A stretch of DNA of 64,000 nt from an uncultured Opitutaceae bacterium (GCA_903890485.1 CAITBM010000132.1:49285-113284); one strand, 5' to 3'. Counted from the first letter of the stretch, positions 52,628 to 61,549 are shown. The notes: generated from the letters alone by a model not told the origin. A program made the numbers and translations.

Positions 52628-53617
52628 CTAGCGCGCAGCCTCGACGGCGACCTTGAAGTCCGCCCATGCCTCCATGGGCGGCAGCTTGGCGCCAGCGTTG
52701 GAATTTTTGAATGAGGAAAGATTCTCTTCCCAGGTCTCCCTCCGCATCGCGGAGGTGACCGGGCTTTCTGCCCACAGGAGTTTGCCGATCTCCCGCAGCG
52801 ACTGCGTTTGGTAGGGAAGCGAGAGGCTCGGCTCGTAACGCTCTACGATCATGCGGGCCGTGCCGGGGATGTCGTCCAGGGCGGCCTTCCAGCCTCGGTT
52901 GGACACGGAAATGAACCGCACGAGCTCCGCCCGGTGGTTTGCCAGAAACGCCTCCGAGACGAAGTAAACCTGCGAATAGGCGATGTGCCCGTAGTCGCGC
53001 AGGGGAAGCGCGACGACGTCCAAACCCTGCGCCTTTAGTGCGACGAACTCATCGACGGTGTAGCCCTGCTGGGCATCGTAGCGGCCCGAAAGCAGCGCCT
53101 CATTGCCGTAGTCCTCCTCGTCGATCCTTAGCGAACCGGCGGCGATCCCGGCCTTGGCCAGCACCGTAGAGAGCGCCTCGTGGCCGTCGGCGTGGACCAC
53201 CACGTGGCGGCCCACCAGGTCGCGGGGCGCGGCTATGCCGGTCTTCCTAAAGCTGATCAGGCACAGCGGCGAGGCCTGGAACATGGTGCCAACCGCGACT
53301 ATCCTAAGCCCCTCGGCCCGGGCCGACAGGAAGAGACCGCTTTCGATTGAGCCCACGAGATTGTCCCCTGAAGCCACCCGCTTGGCTCCGTCGATGCCGG
53401 CCTGGGAGCTTTGGATCGTCACGTCGAGGTCGGCCTGCCTGTACCACCCCTTCTGCTCGGCAAGCAACAGCCCGGCAAATTGCGCGTTCTTGACGGGCAG
53501 GTCCATCTGGACGACCAACGGGAACGGGGCCGTGAACGCGGCGGTCGCAAGGACCATGAAGGACGCAGCGAGGACTGCGAAACCTTGGCGGGAGGGCCTT
53601 GAAGGGCGCGATGGCAT
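52628..53617 (-). CDS. ABC-type substrate-binding protein, NMT1/ThiY/SsuA-like
   Basis: The 329-residue protein has a signal peptide after a Ser/Arg-rich start and the NMT1-type pattern FAGLLLAEQKGWYRQADLDV, VASGDNLVGSIESGLFLSARAEGLRIVAVG, PRDLVGRHVVVHADGHE and AQQGYTVDEFVALKAQGLDV, as in binding proteins for pyrimidine precursors, sulfonates or nitrate. The ATG at 53617 has GGAGAA seven bases ahead; an in-frame ATG at 53638 lacks one. No permease or ATPase gene is adjacent, so the transporter is elsewhere or absent. The ligand is unknown. Confidence 0.83.
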   Translation of the reverse strand: MPSRPSRPSRQGFAVLAASFMVLATAAFTAPFPLVVQMDLPVKNAQFAGLLLAEQKGWYRQADLDVTIQSSQAGIDGAKRVASGDNLVGSIESGLFLSARAEGLRIVAVGTMFQASPLCLISFRKTGIAAPRDLVGRHVVVHADGHEALSTVLAKAGIAAGSLRIDEEDYGNEALLSGRYDAQQGYTVDEFVALKAQGLDVVALPLRDYGHIAYSQVYFVSEAFLANHRAELVRFISVSNRGWKAALDDIPGTARMIVERYEPSLSLPYQTQSLREIGKLLWAESPVTSAMRRETWEENLSSFKNSNAGAKLPPMEAWADFKVAVEAAR

Positions 53618-53652
53618 GGGTTCTCCGATTGGGGACATTGGTGAATTGTTTC

Positions 53653-56600
53653 TCAGCCGCCCGGTTTTGGAAAGAGCGCGTCGAGCGAGCGAAGGTTCTT
53701 GAGCTTGGCGGGCTGCCTCGCCCCTGCGGCGGGCACAATCGAGGCCGAAGAGGCGGAACGCACCGGCAGTTCCACCCGGGGGGTGTCCTCCCCTCCCTCG
53801 AGCGCACGGTCCAGCTTCACCCTGGACACGGGGACCGCCGTGCCAAGTTCCTGGGCGAAGAGGCTCACCCTGAATTCCTCGACCAGCCAGCGGAATGGGC
53901 CCCCGCGTCGCTGGGCTTCGGCGAGGTAGGGCGCCAGTTCCCTCGCCCTTTCCTCGTCACGAGCCGGGTTCTGGCGCCTTCGCTCGCTTCTTAGGCGCAT
54001 CGCCTTAAGGTATCGGGGCAGGTGGACAAGCTGAGCGTAGGGCGTTGTCCGCAGAAAGTCGGGGGGGACCAGCCTCGAGGCGTCTTCGGCCAGCCCGGGG
54101 TACGCGCGCTTTTCCACCAATAGCTCCTGCCGGCTCGTTGTAATTTCCCGAAGCAGGTCCACGAACCGGGGCACGAACCCCACGAGGTCTGCCCTAGCCA
54201 GGGCAACCGCCGAGCGAAACGAGGCCTCCGTCAGCGGATCGACCGGACGGCCGCACAGCCAGGACCGAACGCAGGCGAATGCATCCTCCCTGAGCTCGTC
54301 GGCCGTCCTGAGCATGGCAATGGAGGCGCCGAGGGTTCCTAGGGCCTTCAGGTCCCGGTGGAGCCAAGCGAGGTCGTTGCGCAGTTCCAGAGCAAAAAGG
54401 GCTGCGAGGCCGCTTCGGCCACACTCCTTGGCCTCCTCCAGGGTTCCGAACAGGCGAAGCGAAACACCCCTCTCCTCGGCCTTGAGGGCGGGATAGCCGT
54501 AGACAAAGACGCCAGCCTTCTCCGTCACCACCACCCTCTCCGGGATCGCTCCGAAGTCCCAGGACTGGAGCGGAGCCTTTTCAACCCGGGAACGCGCCCG
54601 CGACCAGGCGTCCGGGTCGGTGCGCATGAGTGCGGCCGAACCGGCCTTCTCATGGCTTTGCAAGGCCTCCCTCACCAGGCCCAGGTCCCTCCCTGAGGCC
54701 AGTTCCTTGCCCTTGTCATCCACAACCTGAATCCTCACCCGAAGTGGGTCAGGCAGAGGTTTCGCGGACAGGGTCGCCAGGTCGATTGAAACGCCGCGAG
54801 TCTCGCGGATAAGGTCCCGGAGCTCCTCAGTCAGTCCCTTTGGCGCCTTTCCCTCTCGGCGTCTCGTTGCCAGACGTTCGGAAAGCTCGCGGGCGGTGTC
54901 GGCGACCGGAACAAAGGCGCGCCTGAGCTCCCGCGGGAGCGCCCGGAGGGCGTGCTCGACCTTCTCGACGAGGTGGCCCGGCACGGCCCAGTCCACGTCG
55001 GATTCGCTGAGCGAGTTGACCTGCCTGATGTTCACAGTGAGCGTCACCCCATCGTCGTCCTTGCCGGGCTTGTAGGCGTAGTGCAGCGGCAGGGCCCGAT
55101 TCTCGATCGGAAGGGCCTCCGGAAAATGCTCTTTGTCCCGCTCGGTCTCGGCCGGCCCGCAAAGGTCCACCTCCTCCATCATCAGGAACCTCGGCTCCCT
55201 GCCCCGGCGCTCCCTCACCAGGTCCACGAGTTCGCCGACGGCCGAGACGTTTTCCAGGCGAGCCGCGTAGAAGCGGTACGCCGCCTCGTCTAGGCCAAGG
55301 TAGCTGGCGTCCCTCATCCGAGTGAGCGTCGCCTCGAGCCTTTCCCGGAGACGCCGGTTGTGGGATATGAAGTCAAACGGCCAGGTCACGGTATCGTTGA
55401 CCAGACCCTCCCTCAGGAAGATCTCAGTGGCGCGCACCGGGTCGATCGCCCCATAGCCGACCGTCCGCACGTCGACCTCGAGGCCGTAAAGCCGGGTCTT
55501 CTGCTTAACCAGGACACGGCCCTGGTCTGGATTCCAGAATGGCTCGCTATGGGAAACCGTGACCAGGTGGGCTCCAATCTCGAGCGCCCAGACCGGGTCC
55601 AGGCGGGCGCATGTCCTGGCAAAGAGGCGCGAGGTCTCCATGATCTCGGCGGCCATGATCCACCGGGGGGCCTTTCCCGCCTTCTTCTTTTCCCCCTTTC
55701 CAGGGGGCGCTTTTTTCCGGGAGTCTGCCGCATCGCGCCGGTGAAGGACCGAGCCCGGAAACAGGACGACCCGGCGGTCGTGGGCGGCTCGGTATCCGCC
55801 GCTCTCCTCATCCAAGGTTGCGATGTTGCCCAGAAGCCCGGAAAGGATGCTCCTGTGGATGGCGCGGTAGGCTGGCGTGCCGAAGGCCATGCTGCGCTCC
55901 CCACCCGGGCGCACCCCGTCGAACACCGAGACCTCCCTCGCCCCCCGCTCCCGACCGAGGACCTCGGTGATCTGCGCGTGCACGTCCCGCCACTCCCTCA
56001 TCCGTGTGTAGCTCAGGTGATGGGACCTGCAGAAGGCCCTGAGGCGCGACTGGCCCAACGATTCCATCTTGGTGTGGTAGGCATCCCAGATATTGAGAAG
56101 TGTGAGGAAGTCGGAGTCGGGGTGGGCAAACTTCCGGTGCGCCGCGTCGGCCTCCACCCGCTTCTCCTGCGGGCGCTCCCTCGGGTCCTGGATGCACAGG
56201 CCCGAGGCAACGACCAGCACCTCGCGCACTGCCTTTTCCCGGATCGCCTGGAGGATCATCCTGCCCGCTGTGGGATCGGCCGGTAGCCGCGCCAACTCGC
56301 GCCCCAACTTGGTCAGCGGGTGGCCCGCACCGGGGTCCAGGGCACCCAGTTCCTCGAGGAGCTGGTATCCGGCGCGAACGGCCTTGGGGGCCGGCGGCCC
56401 GATAAAGGGGAAGGTCTCGATGTCCCCCATCCCGTAGGCCTTAAGGCGCAGGATCACGTCCGCCAGATTGGCGCGCTGGATCTCAGGCTGGGTGAATTCA
56501 GGCCGGGCCAGGAAGTCCTCCTCAGAGTAGAGGCGGACGCAGACCCCGTCCGACACCCGGCCGCACCGGCCCTTCCTCTGGTTGGCGCTCGACTGGGAAA

Positions 56601-57645
56601 CCGCCTCGATCGGCAGTCGCCGGGTCCGCGCCTTCGGCGAGTAGCGGCTGATGCGGGCAAGGCCCGTGTCGACCACGAACCGGATCCCGGGTATTGTGAG
56701 CGAGGTTTCGGCAATGTTGGTGGCGACCACAACCCTCCGCTTGATTCCGGCGGTGAATATCTTTCGCTGCTCGTCGTTCGTTAGCCGACCGAAAAGGGGG
56801 ATGATGTCCCAGTCCCTCAGGCGGCCTGCGAGCCCGTCGCAGGTGTCCCGGATATCCCTCTCGCTTGGCATGAACACAAGGACGTCGCCACTTGAGGAAT
56901 CCCGCGCGATCCGCTCGGCGCTCTCTATGGCTCCGTCGATGTAGTGCATTGCCTCGGACTGGGAAATTCCCTCGTCGCCCTCGACCAGGTCGCTCCCGAG
57001 GCCATCTAGAGGGAAATAAACCACCTCCACCGGATACATGCGGCCTTCTACGCGGATCACCGGCGCGTTGCCGAACGCCTTGCTAAACTCGTCGGTGTCG
57101 ATCGTCGCCGAGGTCACGATGATCTTCAGGTCGGGACGGACTGACCTGAGCTGCCGGAGGTGACCGAGAAGGAAGTCGATGTTGAGGGAGCGCTCATGGG
57201 CCTCGTCGATCACAATCGTGTCGTACTCGCCAAGGAGCGGGTCGCCCTGCGCCTCCGCCAGAAGCATGCCGTCGGTGAGGAACTTGATCACGGTCTGGGG
57301 CGTCGTGTTGTCGCTGAAGCGAACCTTGCAGCCGACCTCCTTTCCCCAGGCTACTCCCATCTCCTCGGCGATCCGCCTCGACAGGGAAAGGGCCGCGACC
57401 CTGCGGGGCTGCGTGCAGGCAATACGCCCCCTGACACCCCTGCCCGCCGCCAGGCACATCTTTGGAATCTGAGTCGATTTTCCTGAGCCGGTCTCGCCCG
57501 CCAGGATGATCACGGGGTTGTCCGCAATCGCGTCGACGATCTCCTGCGCGCGCGAGCTGATCGGGAGCTCGGGCGCGAACTCGATCCGGAACGCGAAGTC
57601 GGTGTCGGCTGGGCGGCCTGGAGGTGTCTTTTGGGGCGTGTCCAA
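53653..57645 (-). CDS. hrpA: ATP-dependent RNA helicase HrpA
   Basis: HrpA is a DEAH-box helicase linked in E. coli to mRNA processing and rescue of stalled ribosomes. The 1330-residue protein has GETGSGKSTQIPKM (Walker A), TQPRRVAALSLSRRIAEE, TIVIDEAHERSLN (DEAH), VTSATIDTDEF, VVATNIAETSLTIPGI and QRKGRCGRVSDGVCVRLYSE, followed by the helicase-associated domains and the long C-terminal HrpA-specific region. The start is a TTG at 57645; I see no ATG before the first conserved segment. It is the largest gene in the window, a single-gene unit 15 bases from the substrate-binding gene. Confidence 0.95.
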   Translation of the reverse strand: MDTPQKTPPGRPADTDFAFRIEFAPELPISSRAQEIVDAIADNPVIILAGETGSGKSTQIPKMCLAAGRGVRGRIACTQPRRVAALSLSRRIAEEMGVAWGKEVGCKVRFSDNTTPQTVIKFLTDGMLLAEAQGDPLLGEYDTIVIDEAHERSLNIDFLLGHLRQLRSVRPDLKIIVTSATIDTDEFSKAFGNAPVIRVEGRMYPVEVVYFPLDGLGSDLVEGDEGISQSEAMHYIDGAIESAERIARDSSSGDVLVFMPSERDIRDTCDGLAGRLRDWDIIPLFGRLTNDEQRKIFTAGIKRRVVVATNIAETSLTIPGIRFVVDTGLARISRYSPKARTRRLPIEAVSQSSANQRKGRCGRVSDGVCVRLYSEEDFLARPEFTQPEIQRANLADVILRLKAYGMGDIETFPFIGPPAPKAVRAGYQLLEELGALDPGAGHPLTKLGRELARLPADPTAGRMILQAIREKAVREVLVVASGLCIQDPRERPQEKRVEADAAHRKFAHPDSDFLTLLNIWDAYHTKMESLGQSRLRAFCRSHHLSYTRMREWRDVHAQITEVLGRERGAREVSVFDGVRPGGERSMAFGTPAYRAIHRSILSGLLGNIATLDEESGGYRAAHDRRVVLFPGSVLHRRDAADSRKKAPPGKGEKKKAGKAPRWIMAAEIMETSRLFARTCARLDPVWALEIGAHLVTVSHSEPFWNPDQGRVLVKQKTRLYGLEVDVRTVGYGAIDPVRATEIFLREGLVNDTVTWPFDFISHNRRLRERLEATLTRMRDASYLGLDEAAYRFYAARLENVSAVGELVDLVRERRGREPRFLMMEEVDLCGPAETERDKEHFPEALPIENRALPLHYAYKPGKDDDGVTLTVNIRQVNSLSESDVDWAVPGHLVEKVEHALRALPRELRRAFVPVADTARELSERLATRRREGKAPKGLTEELRDLIRETRGVSIDLATLSAKPLPDPLRVRIQVVDDKGKELASGRDLGLVREALQSHEKAGSAALMRTDPDAWSRARSRVEKAPLQSWDFGAIPERVVVTEKAGVFVYGYPALKAEERGVSLRLFGTLEEAKECGRSGLAALFALELRNDLAWLHRDLKALGTLGASIAMLRTADELREDAFACVRSWLCGRPVDPLTEASFRSAVALARADLVGFVPRFVDLLREITTSRQELLVEKRAYPGLAEDASRLVPPDFLRTTPYAQLVHLPRYLKAMRLRSERRRQNPARDEERARELAPYLAEAQRRGGPFRWLVEEFRVSLFAQELGTAVPVSRVKLDRALEGGEDTPRVELPVRSASSASIVPAAGARQPAKLKNLRSLDALFPKPGG

Positions 57646-57888
57646 GGGCTAAGCGTCCAGATTCGCGAGGCCGCCCCGGGTTGACAACCCTTAGCGCTCG
57701 CGGGCGCGCCTGGCATTATTCCGGTTGCAGAAGGGCGAGTTTGCTAGGCCTAGCACTGTCACAACCTTCGCCCTATCCCATGACCAAGCGTTTAAATGCG
57801 CTGCTTGACGGGCTAGCAGGACGGGCAACAGGTCTGCATAACCATTACCTTCGACGCCGAGACGGTGTTTGGCATCCGCGCACTGCGG

Positions 57889-58653
57889 TTAGGGAGCCCC
57901 ATAGCCGTAGCGGGCAAAGATGTCCTGCGCCTCTGCGCCCAAAAGAAACTCGAGGTATTTGCGCGCGCCAGGGTTTGGGCCTCCTCGGTTGGTGAGGATC
58001 CCCGCCTGAAGGATCGGAGTGTATATGGCGGTCGGGACCTCGATCCACCTCCCCTTGTCCTTAAGCTTCGGTGAGAGTACAAGGGAAAGCGCCACGAATC
58101 CTGCATCGGCATTGCCGCTTGAGACGTACTGAGCCGTCTGTGATACATTCTCGCCAAAAACGAGCTTGGGCGTGGCCAGCACCGTCAACCCCAGGTGTTC
58201 GAGAGCCTCCTTGGCAGCCCGGCCGTACGGAGCCGTATCCGGGTTTGCTATCGCTAGCTTCTTTACCATCGCGCTGGATACTGCTGCGCCCACCCCGCTC
58301 AATTCCAAGGCAGGACTGAAAGTCCAAAGAACCAGGCGGCCCCGGGCAAAGACCTTCATGCTCTTGGGGTCCGCCGCTCCCGCATTGGCGAGCTTCTTCG
58401 GGTAATCCGTATCCGCAGAGAGAAAGACATCGTACGGCGCCCCGTTCTCAATCTGCGCGACCAAGCTTCCTGATGCCCCAACCTCACAGCGCACCTCGCA
58501 TTCCGGCATAACCTTCGCGAACGCTGCGTTTAGCGGCTCAAGGACGTACACCAAGTTTGCGGCGGCGGCCACGGTGACATGCTCGGCCGCCGTTAGCGGA
58601 AGTACCCCCAATGCGAGCGCCGGAAAAACGACCAAAAGCTTTATTATTCGCAT
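57889..58653 (-). CDS. modA: Molybdate-binding periplasmic protein (ModA)
   Basis: ModA captures molybdate or tungstate for the ModBC transporter. The 254-residue protein has a signal peptide (MRIIKLLVVFPALALGVLPLTAAE) and the family segments VTVAAAANLVYVLEPLNAAF, CEVGASGSLVAQIENGAPYDVFLSADT, IANPDTAPYGRAAKEALEHLG and SGNADAGFVALSLVLSP. AAGG lies ahead of the ATG. No modB or modC is adjacent and no molybdenum cofactor gene is in the window, so it works with transporter genes elsewhere or is a solitary paralogue. Confidence 0.9.
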   Translation of the reverse strand: MRIIKLLVVFPALALGVLPLTAAEHVTVAAAANLVYVLEPLNAAFAKVMPECEVRCEVGASGSLVAQIENGAPYDVFLSADTDYPKKLANAGAADPKSMKVFARGRLVLWTFSPALELSGVGAAVSSAMVKKLAIANPDTAPYGRAAKEALEHLGLTVLATPKLVFGENVSQTAQYVSSGNADAGFVALSLVLSPKLKDKGRWIEVPTAIYTPILQAGILTNRGGPNPGARKYLEFLLGAEAQDIFARYGYGAP

Positions 58654-58899
58654 CGGATAGCGCCTTTCATCGAAGAACTTTTGTCAAAATCAAACGGGGA
58701 CTACGGCGACCCAAGACAAGCAGCTGCGCTCGGACCATCCAAGCGGGCCAGTCGCATGAACAGCGCCCGCACCGCCCAGGACAATCGGATGCGGCGCAGA
58801 TCGAGCCCGCGGTCTTGAAATCCCAAGCCATTTGCTGGTTTGGGGAATGTTGATTTCGCGGTGACTTAGTGCTGTATGCTGCTCCAATATCTTGGAGCC

Positions 58900-59193
58900 A
58901 TGAGCCTCGAGGAATTCGTTCATTCAACAAAGGGTGATGCGGAGATTCCGCCGGCCGGCCTAAGTGCGGCCCTTTTGTCCCTCTGGTACGACGCTCGCGG
59001 CGACTGGGAAAGCGCCCACAAGGCGGCGCAGGACGATCCCGCACGCGACCCGGCATGGGTCCATGCCTACCTTCATCGGAAGGAGGGGGATATTGGGAAC
59101 GCCAGATACTGGTACGCCCGCGCCCGAAGACCCGAGGCTGAGGGTCCGCTCGACGAGGAGTGGACCCAAATAGCCCGCGCCCTACTCGGCTAA
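58900..59193 (+). CDS. Small conserved protein of unknown function (97 aa)
   Basis: The product is soluble and helical with aromatic residues: LSLWYDARGDWESAHKAAQ, DPAWVHAYLHRKEGDIGNA and YWYARARRP. The pattern of W/Y-rich helices resembles a single tetratricopeptide-like pair. I recall similar short proteins in diverse bacteria, without function. The ATG at 58900 is used; an ATG at 58876 would add eight residues. It is a single gene between modA and the DUF4337 gene. Confidence 0.72.
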   Translation: MSLEEFVHSTKGDAEIPPAGLSAALLSLWYDARGDWESAHKAAQDDPARDPAWVHAYLHRKEGDIGNARYWYARARRPEAEGPLDEEWTQIARALLG

Positions 59194-59232
59194 TTCGGTG
59201 AGGCCCCTGCCCGGCTATCCCTTCTTGCGGGC

Positions 59233-59877
59233 CTAGGTCAGCGGCGTGGTGAGGGCCACAACCAGGAGGTACGTGGCCACGGCGGCGACCGCCAATGTGA
59301 TGAACCACAGCCAGCGCTTCTTGGATAAGAGGCAGAGGCCACCGATTGCCAATGCTATTTGAAACGCCTGTGCGGCCTGCCCGAACTTTCCCCCGAGCGC
59401 CGTCATGCGTTCGGCGTCCTTGCGGTAGGCATCGCGGGCATCCTCGTATTTCTTCGCCCCTGCCTGGATCTCCGCCTTCTCCTTGTCGTAGCGGGCGACC
59501 TTTGCCTTAAGGGCCTTCAGGCCCTCCTCGTCTGATTTTTCGGCCGCCTTAAGGTTGATCTCCAGCTCGGTCAGGAGCTGCTTCTGGGCTTTTGATTGGT
59601 AGAAGCTCCACTGGTCTGATGCGTTGGTTTGGTTGTAAGTCGCCTCGCTCAGGTCCTTTGCCACCCGTCCCGAACAGGTCCCGCCCTTGGAGAACGTGTA
59701 GCCGGCGACCAAGGCAATGAAGGCCATCGAGAGAGCGGCATACTTGGTCCATGCCTCGGCCTTGGCCTTCTGCTCGGCTTTTGCCTCCTTTTCGGTCTGG
59801 TTTTTGACGAAGGCGCGCACCTCGGTGATCGCGACTTGCATCAGTTCGTTGTTGGTCTGGTTCGTGGCTTCGCTCAT
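59233..59877 (-). CDS. DUF4337 membrane protein
   Basis: The 214-residue product has an N-terminal acidic/Lys-rich helix, a membrane segment (about 47-64, YAALSMAFIALVAGYTFS), a long charged coiled coil (about 80-165) beginning NASDQWSFYQSKAQK, and two C-terminal membrane segments (QIALAIGGLCLLS and WFITLAVAAVATYLLVVAL). Segment order and the SDQWxxYQ motif match DUF4337, whose function is unknown. It is the last clearly ordinary gene before the rearranged right end. Confidence 0.82.
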   Translation of the reverse strand: MSEATNQTNNELMQVAITEVRAFVKNQTEKEAKAEQKAKAEAWTKYAALSMAFIALVAGYTFSKGGTCSGRVAKDLSEATYNQTNASDQWSFYQSKAQKQLLTELEINLKAAEKSDEEGLKALKAKVARYDKEKAEIQAGAKKYEDARDAYRKDAERMTALGGKFGQAAQAFQIALAIGGLCLLSKKRWLWFITLAVAAVATYLLVVALTTPLT

Positions 59878-60042
59878 GTGGAAAGAAGTGATGGAAAACG
59901 TAGCAGGTTAGGATTCCTGCCCACGAGGCAAGCGCGGACACCAGGAATCGTTTCCCATTGCTCCCTCACCCAAGTCCCAACAAAGGGCTAAATTTTATAA
60001 CCATTTGGTGTATATTATCTTAATATTTTCTTGGTGGGTAAC

Positions 60043-60057
60043 GGCCTCCGGCCTTTT
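60043..60057 (+). terminator. Weak hairpin with T run
   Basis: GGCC-TCC-GGCC at 60043-60053 is followed by TTTT. The stem is four base pairs with a three-base loop, so this is only a possible terminator in the AT-rich gap between the DUF4337 gene and the chimeric deacetylase gene. Confidence 0.3.
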
Positions 60058-60161
60058 CCACAAGCGTTTGCCGCGGTAGAGCCGCCTTGCACCACCCGGA
60101 CAATCAACCACAACCCGGTGGAGGGAGCCTGACTCGGCGTTTTGGACTACGGCCAGCCTCG

Positions 60162-60923
60162 CTAACAAACCAGCACACCTCGCCGGATCGCGAGCTGGAT
60201 CGCAGCTCCGATAGCTTCGGAAGAGATCGGTTTTATCAGCAGCTGGTGGATTCCCGACGCATTCGCTACCTCGGTGGTTAGCGAACCGGAGAAGCCGGTC
60301 ATCAAGATCACAGGCAAGTCAGGTTGAATTCGCAGGATCTCTACCCCGAGAGCCATTCCGCTCAGGTGAAATGTCATCGTCTCGACGCCGGACCCGACCT
60401 CGAAGAAATAGAGATCGAACTTCACCTTCGCGCGCATCCACGCCTGAATGGTGAGAAGGCTCGCGCACTGGTGATCCTTATGCGAATCGATAGGCCAATG
60501 GGTGAACACGATGTCCGGCTTTTCGGAGGCGAGTAGCTCCTCCATCCTGGCGACCCAGTCATTGTTCACGACGCCGGCGCCGTCGATCTGGCCAAAGAAG
60601 ATGGGCTTTGCGCCGAGTATCGTGCACGCAGCGGTAGCCTCGGCCGTCCGGATTTCAGCCGCCTCACTGGATGTCTTTCCGTCAACACCCGCCTCGCCCC
60701 GGTTAAAGTAGAGATTCGAGACCCGATGGCCTGCCGCAGCGAACCGGGCCAATGTGCCGCCTGGGCCCGCCTCGGGGTCGCCCGGATGCCCGCCCACGCA
60801 AACGATCTTTAGAACCTTGGTTCCCTTCTCTTCCCCGGCCCGAAGTCCTGAGGACGCAAGGGAGAGCATGCCGAGTCCGGCTGCCGCTTGCTGGAAGAAT
60901 GTTCTGCGGGAGGAGGATTCCAT
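60162..60923 (-). CDS. Chimera: PIG-L deacetylase N-terminal part fused to receiver-domain tail
   Basis: Residues 1-30 are a Tat-type signal (SSRRTFFQQAAAGLGMLSLA). Residues 37-180 are a PIG-L/LmbE zinc deacetylase: VCVGGHPGDPEAGPGGTLA, NRGEAGVDG, EIRTAEATAAC and FTHWPIDSHKDHQCA, breaking off after FDLYFFEVGSG. From about residue 190 the sequence becomes the last half of a response-regulator receiver domain: EILRIQPDLPVILMTGFSG and LLIKPISSEAIGAAIQLAI, with the conserved Thr and Lys-Pro, but lacking its phospho-acceptor Asp. The join, near 60350-60370, is in frame. Neither half looks functional, and the product would be exported with a cytosolic-signalling tail, so this is probably a rearrangement product. 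Confidence 0.8.
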   Translation of the reverse strand: MESSSRRTFFQQAAAGLGMLSLASSGLRAGEEKGTKVLKIVCVGGHPGDPEAGPGGTLARFAAAGHRVSNLYFNRGEAGVDGKTSSEAAEIRTAEATAACTILGAKPIFFGQIDGAGVVNNDWVARMEELLASEKPDIVFTHWPIDSHKDHQCASLLTIQAWMRAKVKFDLYFFEVGSGVETMTFHLSGMALGVEILRIQPDLPVILMTGFSGSLTTEVANASGIHQLLIKPISSEAIGAAIQLAIRRGVLVC

Positions 60924-61230
60924 ATCAGGGACTTTAGCTGCCCGCCGCTGAAGACCAACATGTTAAAGTGGCGGAGAGAGCGATTCGAACCCCAGGTACG
61001 GTTTTACCCCTACAACGGTTTAGCAAATCGTCCAGGCCAGTTAGACGCCGGTTTGGATTTTCGCTCGAGGCAGGGTTAAGTTCCTTGTTTTTGAATGGAT
61101 TACAATGCGACAGGCAGATGCTCTCCTGTGCACTAGAAGGCCGACTTTGTGCAAAAAATAGGCTCCAAATAGGCTCGGATTCGGCCATTCCCAGCCACCC
61201 TCAGGGACGGGCCGCCGTCGCCAGCCCACT
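60924..61230. other. Gene-poor gap with tRNA remnant and short direct repeat
   Basis: This gap holds the degraded tRNA-Ser end listed separately. Past it is a direct repeat of AAATAGGCTC at 61156-61165 and 61167-61176. No integrase or intact gene is seen here; open frames across the tRNA piece have no coding character. Confidence 0.6.
60969..61031 (-). pseudogene. Degraded 3' half of a tRNA-Ser (GCT anticodon)
   Basis: Read on the minus strand, this piece has an anticodon loop TTGCTAA with an imperfect 5-bp stem, a long variable arm (TGTAGGGGTAAAACCGTACC, as in class II tRNAs), a T loop TTCGAAT and an end TCTCTCCGCCA. Two bases are missing from the 3' side of the T stem, the T stem no longer pairs, and no GGAGAGA acceptor strand is found upstream, so it cannot fold as a working tRNA. 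tRNA-Ser 3' ends are common integration sites; this looks like such a scar. Confidence 0.7.
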
Positions 61231-61500
61231 TCAGTTCCCCTGTTCGATCCTGGCCAGTATCCGAAGAACAGCAGAACAGCCCGAATGATTGGTAGCCATG
61301 TCGAGCGGGTTCAAGTCGCCTATCGAGACCGTTGCTGTCATGAGCCAGTCGGCCGCAGCGGCCGGACTCTCGAAGGTTCGGGCCGCAGCATTGACGATCC
61401 TTGAGTCCACGGCCTTCAAGATCTCGATCCGGCGTTGGCGAGCCTCGATGTCCTTTGCGGCTTCCTTGACCATCTTGGCCCGAAATCGATCAGTGTTCAT
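61231..61500 (-). CDS. MbcA/ParS/Xre-type antitoxin C-terminal domain protein (orphan)
   Basis: The 89-residue product begins with a charged helix (RFRAKMVKEAAKDIEARQRR) and continues with the toxin-binding (DUF2384) pattern: AARTFESPAAAADWLMTATV, GDLNPLDMA and VLRILARIEQG at the very end. Antitoxins of this group usually precede a RES-domain toxin gene. Here the downstream side has only the tRNA remnant and the chimeric gene, so no RES partner is present, and the usual N-terminal Xre HTH is also short or absent. Identification rests on pattern likeness and should be checked by profile search. Confidence 0.65.
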   Translation of the reverse strand: MNTDRFRAKMVKEAAKDIEARQRRIEILKAVDSRIVNAAARTFESPAAAADWLMTATVSIGDLNPLDMATNHSGCSAVLRILARIEQGN

Positions 61501-61549
61501 AGGATTTCCTAGGCTGCCAGCTTTGATGACCGCCTAAAGGCCTAGGATT

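Noticed and set aside
58682..58687. TTGACA before modA as a -35 box
   Set aside because: It is only about 30 bases from the ATG with no -10 element at the right spacing, and the ribosome binding site falls where the -10 would be.
60968..61288. An open frame running over the tRNA-Ser remnant
   Set aside because: Its sequence is dictated by tRNA-derived bases, it has no start signal, and the minus strand carries the recognisable tRNA arms.
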